This document shows, piece by piece, positions 34,057 through 43,571 of a DNA stretch of 64,000 bases; the stretch's first letter is position 1; each line of letters starts with the position of its first letter. This DNA is from Syngnathus acus (Eukaryota; Chordata; Actinopteri; Syngnathiformes; Syngnathidae), in the NCBI RefSeq assembly GCF_901709675.1, contig NC_051087.1, positions 14,194,067 to 14,258,066 of the forward strand, written 5' to 3'. The translations under genes and the position numbers were made by a program. A model generated the notes under the pieces. The model worked only from the letters and a program-made list of their open reading frames with translations. It did no database searches and was not told the DNA's origin.

Positions 34057-35179
34057 AAGCCCCTCTCTGATGCGCTGACTGCGTTTCCTCACAGAGAGAG
34101 AGGTGCGTCCGATCTCCATGGGTTCTGACCTGCTGGGCTGGGTGTGAGGAGCAATAAAGGCGCGCTGACTTACGTGGACAGGGTCCCTGGCGGACGACAG
34201 GTCCGGTGAAAAAAACCGGTGCGCTCCATGACACCCGAGGTGTCGGGCTGATGTCACGGTGACGGGGGGGCGGAGCCGCTCTCCTCTCCTCGCGTCGCCT
34301 CGACTGGATCCGCCGGTCCACCCGTACTGCCAGGTCCATGGCCACTTCAAGGGTCTGTGGGCGCTCGCAGGACACCATCTCGTCCTTGATATAGTCCGCG
34401 AGTCCGTGGATGAAGGCACCGACGAGAGCCGGGGTGTTCCAGTCGCTACGACGCGCCACCGTCTGGAACCGGATGGCGTACTGGGCGACGGATCTGCTGC
34501 CTTGGCGCAGCGTGAGGAGCTCTGTGGAGGCGTCCTCCGAGGCGGAGCCCAGGTCAAATACGCGCAGGATCTCAGCGGCGAAGGCGTCAAACGACGAACA
34601 GGCGGGTCCCTGCCGCTCATATTCTGCCGTTCCCCACAGCCATGCCTCGCCCGTCAGGTGAGTCAGCACGAAACCCACCTTGGCTGGCTCCGTGGCAAAT
34701 GTGACGGGCTGGAGGTCGAACAAGACACGGCAGTTCGTCAGAAAGGCCCGGACGTACTTGGGGTCACCGTCGAACCTTGCGAGGTTGCTGAGTCTGGGCT
34801 CAGGGACGTCCACGTACTGCCCGGGTGCCGAGGCAGGACGGGGCGTGGACATAACGGTGGGCTGATCGGCGGGGCTAAGCGGCACGGACGTGGACAGAGA
34901 TGGCACAAACCGATCTGCAGCAGCCAGAGGAGCCAAGTCTCTGTGATCCCTGAGAGCCTCTACCAGGTCCTGGTGGAGCTGGTGGTGCTGCTGCAGTTGC
35001 TGTTGCTGCTGCTGCAGTTGCTGTTGCTGCTGCTGCAGTTGCTGTTGCTGCAGCTGGAGCTGCTGTTGCAGCTGCTGGACGACCCTGGTTAACGCCGCCA
35101 TCTCCTCTGTGGTCTTGCCGAGCTCCCACTCCGTGTGGGTCAAGCGGGCCGTGTCTAGGGAATCGTGCGCTGGTTGCAT
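34037..35179 (-). CDS. gag: Retrotransposon Gag (sushi/RTL-like capsid)
   Basis: A 380-residue frame starts about 18 bp inside the 5' LTR. Residues ~35-75 are glutamine-rich and coiled-coil-like, encoded by a CTG-type repeat (34990-35060). Residues ~130-290 form a Retrotrans_gag capsid domain: FLTNCRVLFDLQPVTFATE, AKVGFVLTHLTGEAWLWG, FDAFAAEILRVFDL, VAQYAIRF. The same domain is found in sushi elements and in their mammalian descendants (PEG10/RTL genes). The last ~55 residues appear to be out of the family frame, because the zinc knuckle lies in another frame. The role is to assemble the capsid around element RNA. Confidence 0.88.
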   Translation of the reverse strand: MQPAHDSLDTARLTHTEWELGKTTEEMAALTRVVQQLQQQLQLQQQQLQQQQQQLQQQQQQLQQHHQLHQDLVEALRDHRDLAPLAAADRFVPSLSTSVPLSPADQPTVMSTPRPASAPGQYVDVPEPRLSNLARFDGDPKYVRAFLTNCRVLFDLQPVTFATEPAKVGFVLTHLTGEAWLWGTAEYERQGPACSSFDAFAAEILRVFDLGSASEDASTELLTLRQGSRSVAQYAIRFQTVARRSDWNTPALVGAFIHGLADYIKDEMVSCERPQTLEVAMDLAVRVDRRIQSRRREERRAAPPPRHRDISPTPRVSWSAPVFFTGPVVRQGPCPRKSARLYCSSHPAQQVRTHGDRTHLSLCEETQSAHQRGALPVLRG

Positions 35180-35184
35180 TTCTG

Positions 35185-35194
35185 GTCAGTTCGT
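35185..35194 (-). promoter_or_regulatory. Putative primer-binding site for self-priming
   Basis: Two bases inside the 5' LTR the minus strand reads ACGAACTGAC. Its exact complement, GTCAGTTCGT, lies in the LTR at 35466-35475, beginning about 31 bp downstream of the TATTTAA box, at the expected RNA start. No tRNA 3'-end complement was apparent here. See findings. Confidence 0.7.
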
Positions 35195-35196
35195 TC

Positions 35197-35588
35197 TGTC
35201 AGGCAACAAAGACAGGGAACCAAGTGCAGCACGATCCTTTAATGGTCGAAGGTCAGGCAAGTAGTCAGGACAGGCGGCGATCTGGAGCGTGGTCGAAGGT
35301 CAGGCAAGTAGTCAGGACAGGCGGCGATCTGGAGCGTGGTCGAAGGTCAGGCAAGTAGTCAGGACAGGCGGCGATCTGGAGCGTGGTCGAAGGTCAAGGA
35401 AGCTGTTGGCTACAAAGTTTGGTCCGGGGACAAAAAGGCAGCAGTATCACGTGCAGGGTAATCAGACGAACTGACAACTACTGGCAGAACACAGAGAGGT
35501 TAAATAGGGAACCTAACGAGCTGTAGCAGGTGCTGGCAATTCCATGAGTCGGGCTAGGCTGGAAGTCAGGTGACGTGGGGACGTGACA
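35197..35588 (-). repeat. 5' LTR (relative to transcription)
   Basis: Same 392 bp as the other LTR, including the three 47-bp repeats. By eye no difference was found. It carries the promoter used for gag. Confidence 0.93.
35500..35506 (-). promoter_or_regulatory. TATA-like box of the LTR promoter
   Basis: Minus-strand TATTTAA. The predicted transcript start is at about 35475. Confidence 0.6.
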
Positions 35589-35985
35589 CTTTGTCCATAT
35601 ATAAGGCGCACCGGATTATAAGGCGCATAAAATAGAAGCTATACTGCATCAAACTGAGGTTGACTAGGGTTGCGGTATGCATCCACTAGCCAATAACCAA
35701 CGAGCCCTCTGTAAACAATCGCGTTTCTCAAACGATCTCCTATAAAATGATCAGAACTGACTAAAGTTCGATCTAACGCATTGGTACTACTTACCTATGT
35801 TTCCCTTCCATATCGATCCGTAGATTTACTCGAAACATTAACAGAGCAGCCTATAGAGGCTTTGCAGCTGACGTCATCAAGTTACCCACATTAGCTTGGC
35901 GGCCATCTTGGCGGTCAACTTTTCAGTGCCGGTCAACGACTCACACACGCTTTCTTGTTATATCTGCTGCTATTTGAGCTTAAAA

Positions 35986-36163
35986 ATGCCGGATACCTGC
36001 TGTGCTGTTGGATGTAGCAATAGACGAGGCGATAAACCAAATCTTAGCTTCTATAGATTTCCGGCGAACATGAAAAAACGTGATAAATGGATCGCGGATA
36101 TTCGTCGTGAACGATGGAAACCTACGATTTACACAAGGATATGCAATGAGGACTTCATATCAG
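35986..36163 (+). CDS. THAP-domain exon of the ISL2EU-like element
   Basis: Starts MPDTCCAVGCSNRRGDK and continues LSFYRFP and KRDKWIADIRRERWKP, ending TRICNEDFIS before a consensus donor (CAG/GTATGT, 36164). THAP is a C2CH zinc-dependent DNA-binding domain found in P-element, Kolobok and ISL2EU transposases and in host proteins. The final pair should be C-x2-H, but here it is C-N-E-D: a GAC codon replaces the His, so zinc binding is probably lost. The ATG context (TTAAAAATG) and the length before the donor suit a first exon. No downstream exon was seen; the middle of the element is deleted. Confidence 0.85.
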
Positions 36164-36717
36164 GTATGTAAACAAACTATTCACCCCTGATTTGTTTCAC
36201 AAAATGTGAAATAATACAATATGGGATGATACAAATATGATTGTTGAAAATGCTGGGTGCATTTTTAGAAAGGCAGCAAGGCAGGGAATGGGATGATTTC
36301 TTCAGTTCACCCCCCCGTTTTTATTTTGTGTTTATTTTTTCATGATGCTTCATCTGATTGGCTTGAAAACGTTATCAATGTAAATATTGAACTTCATATT
36401 GGAATTGAACAATTAATTCTCGAGTGAATGCATTCGGAAATTTCCCAAAAAATTATGAACCTTGTGAAACAATTTTTTTTAATGTAGCATTTTTTAACAA
36501 GAGGGTTTTTGTTACTTCATTTGGCACAAGGTAAAATCTACATTGGTAAAGTTTTCAAGCCATTGGCACAAGGTTAAAATTTTTATTGGTTAAGTTTTCA
36601 AGCCAATCAGATGTGGCATCATGCAAAAATAAACAAAAAATAAAAATGGTAGCAACTTGAACAGACAGGTACAGTATCTGAATGATTTCACTCTATTCAG
36701 TTTTTTAATATGTCAAG

Positions 36718-36936
36718 TTATGAAATGCCGTTACAAAACAAATCGACGAGGTAATTATAAATATCTGCATATGAGCGTTCAGGCAGGTCGGCTGTTGCAA
36801 AATGCTCGGGCGATTTTAGCATGCTTCTCGGTAAAAGGTACGGATCCGTTGTGCCAACAAGGTTCAACTTCTCTCTGTAACGTTTCTTGGAGTCTTCATC
36901 CAAATGCCTAACTTCGTTGGATAGCAAATCAGCCAT
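36718..36936 (-). CDS. N-terminal fragment of a second ISL2EU-like protein
   Basis: Begins MADLLSNEVRHLDEDSKKRY and continues REKLNLVGTTDPYLLPRS, with ERSYADIYNYLVD near its end. This opening resembles the large fish proteins that carry SWIM and YqaJ-type nuclease domains and travel with ISL2EU elements. The nuclease part is not present, so the assignment rests on the N-terminus alone. It stops at 36718 in the middle of the element, facing the THAP exon. Confidence 0.55.
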   Translation of the reverse strand: MADLLSNEVRHLDEDSKKRYREKLNLVGTTDPYLLPRSMLKSPEHFATADLPERSYADIYNYLVDLFCNGIS

Positions 36937-37077
36937 AATTCGGAAGAAATCGGTGAAAACGTAGCGCAGAAATCAGACAATCCATACAAACACGTAGGAA
37001 CGAGCTGACGAGTTGACCGCCAAGATGGCGGCATAACACAAAATCACGTGATAAAACCACGTGACTGCAAAGCCTCT

Positions 37078-38105
37078 ATTTTGACATGAAATAGCCTGGT
37101 ACGTATAGCAGCTATCGCAATAGCATTAGCCATCCGCAAAGTCTCACGAGCCTCAGCTCGCAATCTCCCATGAGCCTCAGCAAAGTGTAAACAATCGCGT
37201 TTCTCAAACGATCTCCTATAAAATGATCGGAACTGACTAAAGTTCGATCTAACGCATTGGTACTACTTACCTATGTTTCCCTTCCATATCGATCCGTAGA
37301 TTTACTCGAAACATTAACAGAGCAGCCTATTTTGACATGAAATAGCCTGGTACGTATAGCAGCTATCGCAATAGCATTAGCCATCCGCAAAGTCTCACGA
37401 GCCTCAGCTCGCAATCTCCCATGAGCCTCAGCAAAGTGTAAACAATCGCGTTTCTCAAACGATCTCCTATAAAATGATCGGAACTGACTAAAGTTCGATC
37501 TAACGCATTGGTACTACTTACCTATGTTTCCCTTCCATATCGATCCGTAGATTTACTCGAAACATTAACAGAGCAGCCTATTTTGACATGAAATAGCCTG
37601 GTACGTATAGCAGCTATCGCAATAGCATTAGCCATCCGCAAAGTCTCACGAGCCTCAGCTCGCAATCTCCCATGAGCCTCAGCAAAGTGTAAACAATCGC
37701 GTTTCTCAAACGATCTCCTATAAAATGATCGGAACTGACTAAAGTTCGATCTAACGCATTGGTACTACTTACCTATGTTTCCCTTCCATATCGATCCGTA
37801 GATTTACTCGAAACATTAACAGAGCAGCCTATTTTGACATGAAATAGCCTGGTACGTATAGCAGCTATCGCAATAGCATTAGCCATCCGCAAAGTCTCAC
37901 GAGCCTCAGCTCACAATCTCCCATGAACCTCAGCAAAGTGTAAACAATCGCGTTTCTCAAACGATCTCCTATAAAATGATCGGAACTGACTAAAGTTCGA
38001 TCTAACGCATTGGTACTACTTACCTATGTTTCCCTTCCATATCGATCCGTAGATTTACTCGAAACATTAACAGAGCAGCCTATTTTGACATGAAATAGCC
38101 TCGCG
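37078..38105. repeat. Tandem array, 251-bp unit, four full copies plus partial
   Basis: ATTTTGACATGAAATAGCCT recurs at 37078, 37329, 37580, 37831 and 38082, exactly 251 bp apart. The units are nearly identical. A partial unit (about 35730-35854) lies on the other side of the ISL2EU-like element, so that element jumped into an existing array. Confidence 0.95.
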
Positions 38106-38367
38106 GGTACAACAGCTATTCGGTGACGCCCCCTGACTACAGTTGCCGTAATGCTGGGAAGCGATGCGACCTTGTAATTTACTAGTCGTACTAAAACGTA
38201 CTGAAACATTTTGGCAGAGCACTGTGTACAACCAGTATGGATCAACAAATTCATCAGTTGATCCATATATAAGGCGCACTGGCCTATAAGGCGCACTGTC
38301 GGCTTTTGAGAAAATTTTAGGTTTTTAGGTGCGCCTTTTAGGGCGGAAAATACGGTAGGTTCCGTTT

Positions 38368-38694
38368 GCTTATCCATCTATTTTCTATTCCGCTTGTCCC
38401 CACGAGGGTCGTGGGCGTGCTGGAGCCTATCCCAGCAGTCATCGGGCAGTAGGCAGGGGTCACCCTGAACTGGTTGCCAGCCAATTGCAGGGCACACAGA
38501 AACGAACAACCATTCACACTCGCACGCACACCTAGAGATAATTTGGAGTGCTCAATCAGCCTACCAAGTGAAAACCCATGCAGGCACGGGGAGAACACGC
38601 AAACTCCACACAGGGAGGGCCGGAGGTGGAATAGAACCCGCGCCCTCCTAATTGTGAGGCAGACATGCTAACCAGTGCCCCACCAAGCTGCCTC
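38368..38694 (-). mobile_element. tRNA-derived SINE
   Basis: Minus orientation, with the tail ATCCATCTATTTTCTATTCC at the left and the head GGCAGC at the right, B-box-like GGGTTCTATTCC. It lies 13 bp outside the outer pogo-type element. Confidence 0.85.
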
Positions 38695-38940
38695 TGTTTG
38701 CTTATGTGGAATAAAAAATAAAATAAAGTATGTAAAAAATAAAATCATATTTTGTAATTTTTCACAGTCTTTAAGAACAATCAAATATAAAGTGTAAACA
38801 GCTTACCTGATTGCTTAATGTGGTGGGTGGTTTGCTTGTGCTAGCCTGTGCCTCTGTTGCTTGTTGCTCTTGGCTGGGTTTGATTTTGATGTTTTTCAGA
38901 TTTGGCGTGACCATCTAATGTGATTTTAGCTTCATATTTA

Positions 38941-39705
38941 CCGTCTTTTTCCATGTATAATGCGCAAAATTTAACTAATTTATTGTCCTAAAATCTGGGG
39001 TGCGCATTATACATGGGTACAACCATTTTTGAAGAAAATCTCCCTCGAAATAAAACTTGAAATCACCTTTCTTCTTGTTTGTTGTCAATCGCGCATCGCA
39101 TTCAGCCATCCTGCCCAACACACTTAGTCAGTAAAATTCATAATTGACGACACATCGTTTGATGCGATGGTGCAATCCTTGATGGTGTGTTATTGTCAAA
39201 TATTGTTTGTTTTTTAATCTCCATCGCAGACCGGATATCATACGGAGGCCGCCATGACAGTATGCGCAGAACGGATGCGCAAGACACGTCAGCTATATAA
39301 AGAGCGAGAGTTCAGTTCTCTACCTATTAGTTTCAATTCACAGTTTAATTAGCAGTTTCAATCAGCAAATAACAAAATGCGTATTACAGGTAATATTTTA
39401 TTTCACAACACTTTGCCTTGTTCCTTTCTTCTCTGCTGTTCACTTCAAACACGCTCCATACGAACACAATGCTCTCGTATCAGACGCTTGTTCGATCACC
39501 TGCTCGTTTGCTGTCATAATGTACCCTACACAAATCCGAAACATTTCTCCGCTATTGAGTTTGCTAGCGCATGCGCAGTGATACTGACCGGCAGAATAAC
39601 ATCCGGTTGTTCCCAAAGATGATCTTTTTTCTGAAATAATTTTACGTTTACGGACTTAAGTGAGAGTCAAAATTTGGATGCGTATTATACATGGGTACCC
39701 TCGCT
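38941..39705 (+). mobile_element. Second copy of the 206-1026 element, right end truncated
   Basis: After TA (38939-38940) it starts CCGTCTTTTTCCATGTATAATG. The body matches 206-1026 in opposite orientation (AAAACTTGAAATCACC, GACACATCGTTTGATGCG, GTTCAGTTCTCTACCTATTAG). It fades at TTATACATGGGTACCC without the final CCGTC complement. Confidence 0.75.
39294..39300 (+). promoter_or_regulatory. TATA box inside the DNA transposon
   Basis: TATATAA is followed by AGAGCGAGAGTTCAGTTCTC, a short leader, then ATGCGTATTACAG/GTAATA at 39377, an ATG followed within 13 bases by a splice-donor-like site. Inferred to be a relic of the promoter and first exon of the autonomous parent. Confidence 0.4.
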
Positions 39706-39995
39706 GGGTAAATAGGTTTTGAAAATAAATACTATAATTTTCGAGGTTCACAGTGTGTAGCTCGTAGCATAGCAGTCAGGTGATTGGCTAATGGGTGATT
39801 CTTTATTACTTTGTGTCACAGGTTCACATCCAGCTTTCTACTGTTATATATTTTATTTTTCTTACTGTTTCTTGCAACCAGTCGGAAATGTAAACGAGCA
39901 GTTTTGTTCCACGTGTTTATTGAGGATTTGAACAGTTTAGCAGTCTGACAATTTCCATGTTGCTTCTAATGAATCTGCAGTCAGGAAACACAAGA

Positions 39996-40205
39996 TTATT
40001 GAACTGGCTTTGCCCTAACAGCCACATCTGTATTCGGGGAGCCAGTTAACCTGGAAGAGAGTTTGAACCGTAACGAGGGCATCATAGACACGCAATAATA
40101 TGACAGTAAAGCTGGCTTTGCCCTAACGGCCACATCTGTATTGGGCGAGCCAGTTAACCTGGAAGAGAGTTGAACCGCAACAAGGGTATCATAGACATAC
40201 AAAAA
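39996..40205. repeat. Tandem duplication, ~108-bp unit, two copies
   Basis: CTGGCTTTGCCCTAACRGCC ... CATCATAGACACGCAATAAT (R = A or G) is present twice with about ten differences, so the duplication is not recent. Confidence 0.9.
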
Positions 40206-40849
40206 TATGAAAGTGAAATACAGTTTATTATTTTGGTGTCATCTCAAGTTTACCACTTTACCATGTCTGTCGTTTCCAAAGATTGAAGGAACTGAACCAT
40301 CAATGAAACAAAGTCTTTCGACGAATCCGTCTCTATTCTGACAAGATTTCTGAAACACTCTTCCTTAAAGTGCTTTGCACAGACTAGCAGGACTTTGCCC
40401 ACAGATGTAGGAATTTCGTCCTAAAAAAATTTAATTTAACCAGGCACTCCTTTGAGGTTCTGATGCTGAGGGACGGTGTAATGAGTTGTGTGGATTAATG
40501 CATCCAACCACGGAACATTTTAATCTCTCCACTTCAGCATCCTTGAGATGTCTGCACTACAAAAGTCTCAGAGTAATAAAGATGGCGCATTTGTGAAACC
40601 ATTTGGCCAAACATTACCTTGTTTGGTAGTGCCGCCCCAAAGACTGTGACGTAATAGATAAAAATAATAGTAATAGTACATGGATAAAAATGAACAGAGT
40701 AAAAAATATCCCCCAAACAGATTATAAAACTATATCTGCAACATTTGGAGGGATAAATAGACTTTTCTACAATCCTGGAGACTCCAAGTGCACAATAAAA
40801 TGTATTTAAAAGCTAAAAAAGTGGATTTTCTATGATATGTCTCCTTTAA

Positions 40850-40945
40850 GGTTGACTGGAGAACAAGAGCAGTGAGTGAATGCATGACAAACGTTAAGGT
40901 TGACTGGAGAACAGGAGCACTGAGTGAATGCATGACAAATGTTGA
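40850..40945. repeat. Tandem duplication, ~48-bp unit, two copies
   Basis: AAGGTTGACTGGAGAACARG followed by GAGTGAATGCATGACAAA, twice, with three differences. Confidence 0.9.
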
Positions 40946-42351
40946 CACTGAGAAAAAGCCTTGAATATGGGCTCTCTGTGCCTGTAGGGCATTTCTCTTC
41001 AATACATTTATGTAGCACCACATTGTTATGGTATTTTGGCAAAATTCAGGAAGTCCTGGTGGCACTGGGAGATTTGAAGATTTTTTTTTAATCCCACCCA
41101 CTGTCCTCTTTTCACTTACCTGTGGTCCACTCCATACATGTTTATGTTTAATCTTTTGTTTTATATTCCAGGATCAACTCCCAGAGTTTTAGCAGCATGG
41201 GTGGCTGTCTTTGTTTGTTTCACACATGACTTGCTTCAACATTTTTCTTTCACTATCTCTTGCTAACACAGACAAATACAACAAAACAACATGCACGCAC
41301 ACCCGCACAAACACATTTCTTAATCTTTTGAGAGACAGACTTTGGCATGCAGTGCTCAGTCTTTGGAGGTTCCAATATATTCCTTCCTTGCTTCAACAAT
41401 CTTAACTCGTGTGTTTTTCCGACTCCATACTTACCAATTTAAACCTGCAAATGCGGCCTTCTGGATATTTGTGTGGCAGTTTTCAAAAGTAATGTTCAAT
41501 TATGATAAAGTAGATTTTTCATTAGCGTATTGAACAACCGTTGCCTTGGGAATGATAGACACAAGTACGAGCATATCAATAAAGTAGCAATACTGAGTCA
41601 AATTCATGCTGGTATTAGTGATACTGATCCAGTCTAGATGCTTTGGGCAAATACACCAAGTGTGTCTGTTTAATCTAAAGAAAGTAATGTGCACTGGTGC
41701 CTTTAAATATGAGTTGTCAACCTTTATTCATCTTTCCACATTGAAATGAGGAGACATGTAATTCATTCCAGCACTTACTATACAACCTTGCGTTGTATTG
41801 CACTGTGTAAAAAAACACAATAATGACATTTGTTCACTATACGACCTACAAACACAGAAATGTGAACACAAAACATAAGTGCAGCTCATATTTGACAAGG
41901 CACAAATACATTTAAAATCATTGCTTCATAAAGAATACACAGTATTTATATGATGTAGCTACTTATAATACTGCGTTACTCAAATAAATGTTTTTAGTAA
42001 ATATCTAATTGAATACATAAGTGCCACAATTGTCCAAGTTTGTCATTCAATGTAAATTGTAGATATATCTTAATTGTTAGTTCTTTTTAAAGTTCATCAT
42101 GGCTGTGTCACGTCTCCGCTCTTCGGTCGATTTTCTGTACCTTTTAAAGGAGACATATGTAAAATTGACTTTTTAATTGTTTGGATACAAATAGTTGAGT
42201 CTTTGGTGGGCAAATCTGTGAGCAAGCTGTTCTGGATTTGTTTAATTCTGTGTGTCTGCCCATGGATTGGCAGTTAAGATGGGCAACATTTTATGATGGA
42301 AACACTGTGCCTGAAAGGGGAATTCAACCCAAGTTATCAGAACTTATAGTT

Positions 42352-43571
42352 GTCATGTCTCCGTTCTTCGGTAGCGCCGATCACCCCGCGGATGAGCGTT
42401 TTTGCCACGCTCTGCTGGTACCGTGTGTGTCACATTCCGTCTTTTGTTGTCTGTTGGTTGTCATGGTACCCGGTCACTTCTCTGTCCCGCGTCTTCACTC
42501 TTGGCCCGCCCTGCCTGTTCCTCTTGTTAACATTAGTATGTGTGGGCCCGCTGTGCCCACGCGGGGCAGGTTGACGCGGGGCCGTGGGGATTGTAGTCTG
42601 GGGTCCGCCCCTGTGGAGTGGCTTCTGGTCATGCCCGGTGTGGTCAGCTTGGGTTGGCTCGGGTGGACTTCTGGCTGGCCACGGCGGGGCGGGGGGGAGG
42701 GGGCCTGCACCGCTGGGGCGTTGGGGGGTCACCAGCGTGCCCACAGTGTGTGGGGGGGGGGGGGGGGGGGAAGACATTGATCGCGCCCTCAGCATGTGTC
42801 CCATGACGAGACTGGCTGGAGGCATTCAAACCGCGCTGAACTGTGACGAAGCGTTTACCAACTAGCTGAGAAACATGGGGCCGTGTAGTGACAGCCAAAC
42901 GATACTACTACACCATGTATTTAAACCCTGCCCACTTGTCATTTCCTGTCGGTTCATTCTGTACTGTTCTGTCATGCAACTGTTTTCGCTCCTGATCCTC
43001 CCGTGTCTCCTGATCTCCCCGCTCATGCTCACGATTACGGTACCAGTGCTTATTTACCGGTGTGCTTGATTACGTAGTCCAGGGGTGTCAAACTCATTTT
43101 ACATCGTAGTCACAGTTTCCCTCAGAGAGCCATTATGATTGTCAACGTCTTCTATATACAGTATAGGCTACAAAACAAAGTGATGAATAACTAACTAGTT
43201 TTGAAATCAGAGAGTAGTAAAAACTGTTCAAACATTTTAAAAAGACGAATGGTAATAAAAATAGCAAGCAATATCTCTTATGTTTTTAAAAGTGAAGACA
43301 ATTTGTAATTTTAGTAATCAAACAAAGTCAATGCAAAAGTTGTCTCGCGGGCCACATAAAATAATGTGGCGGGCCGTATCTGGCCCCCGGACCTTGAGTT
43401 TGACACCTATTACGTAGTCCATGTGGACATTCTGTTTGTTCCGAGAGAACTTCTGATCCCTGCCTGCTATCCGTGAACCCCTGTCCTGCCTGTGATCCTG
43501 CTCTACATTTCCCTCTTCCCCTTCAATAAACACTGGACCAAGCTGCAGTTGGTCTCCTAGCTCTGATCCAT
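42352..43571 (+). mobile_element. LTR-like sequence split by a hAT MITE
   Basis: Starts TGTCATGTCTCCG and ends near CCATGAC. TTCAATAAACACTGGACCAAG (43522-43542) and GCAGTTGGTCTCC match the U5 layout of the other LTRs. It contains a GC-rich middle with a G run (42748-42769). A short second copy of the LTR start (TGTCACGTCTCCGCTCTTCG) lies at 42106. No target duplication was found. Confidence 0.6.
43080..43411. mobile_element. hAT-type MITE, 332 bp
   Basis: Flanked by the 8-bp duplication ACGTAGTC (43072-43079, 43412-43419). Ends CAGGGGTGTCAAACTC and GAGTTTGACACCTATT. It is the uninterrupted form of the element at 11170-12793 and lies inside an LTR. Confidence 0.93.

Larger units (their letters stand above)
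33092..35588 (-). mobile_element. Gag-only LTR retrotransposon, Tf1/sushi-like, complete and young
   Basis: Two 392-bp LTRs appear identical and are flanked by the 5-bp duplication CTTTG (33087-33091, 35589-35593). The host MITE sequence TTTTAAAACTTTGTCC is known uninterrupted at 7590-7615. The internal region is only 1.7 kb: a gag gene, a CCHC knuckle in another frame and about 500 bp of GC-rich sequence. No protease, reverse transcriptase or integrase was seen. It would need enzymes from a relative. Transcription runs on the minus strand. Confidence 0.95.
35855..37077. mobile_element. ISL2EU-like DNA transposon, deletion derivative, 1223 bp
   Basis: The inverted ends AGAGGCTTTGCAG and CTGCAAAGCCTCT are followed inward by matching blocks GGCCATCTTGGCGGTCAAC and GTTGACCGCCAAGATGGC. 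It is flanked by AT (35853-35854, 37078-37079). The uninterrupted site GCAGCCTATTTTGACATG occurs four times in the adjacent tandem repeat, proving the boundaries. Two convergent gene fragments are inside: a THAP-domain exon (left, plus) and an N-terminal fragment of a second protein (right, minus). THAP plus a companion protein and a 2-bp AT duplication are features reported for ISL2EU; the family name is inferred. Confidence 0.85.
33018..38355. mobile_element. Outer pogo-type element hosting nested insertions, 5.3 kb
   Basis: TA-flanked (33016-33017, 38356-38357). Its ends carry a private variant, CCGCCCTAAAAGGCGCAC at the left and GTGCGCCTTTTAGGGCGG at the right. All other copies have GGACTATAAGGCGCAC, so the two ends belong together. 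It holds the LTR retrotransposon (33092-35588), a 251-bp tandem array (about 35730-38105) and an ISL2EU-like element (35855-37077). Without these insertions it would be about 1.6 kb. No transposase was recognised in the remainder. Confidence 0.88.
39706..42100. other. Unassigned intronic sequence with two short tandem duplications
   Basis: Apart from the duplications at 39996-40205 and 40850-40945 no gene, RNA or transposon end was recognised. Confidence 0.5.

Noticed and set aside
33465-34070. Arg/Pro-rich 201-codon open frame on the plus strand, opposite to gag
   Set aside because: It is the antisense shadow of the GC-rich 3' part of the retrotransposon; composition explains its openness.
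34209-34215. A programmed -1 frameshift site in gag (run of seven T on the coding strand)
   Set aside because: The two frames are related by +1, not -1, so the heptamer cannot explain the joining; an indel at the homopolymer is simpler.
34259-35092. 277-codon plus-strand open frame with a poly-Leu stretch
   Set aside because: Antisense to the glutamine-rich gag gene; the CTG/CAG tract gives Leu on one strand and Gln on the other.
37078-38105. CRISPR-like array
   Set aside because: Units are 251 bp and contiguous with no spacers, in an animal genome.
42238-42780. A 180-codon GC-rich open frame, with others on both strands up to 42898
   Set aside because: The region is the GC-rich interior of an LTR-like sequence with a long G run; no known motif and frames open in all phases.
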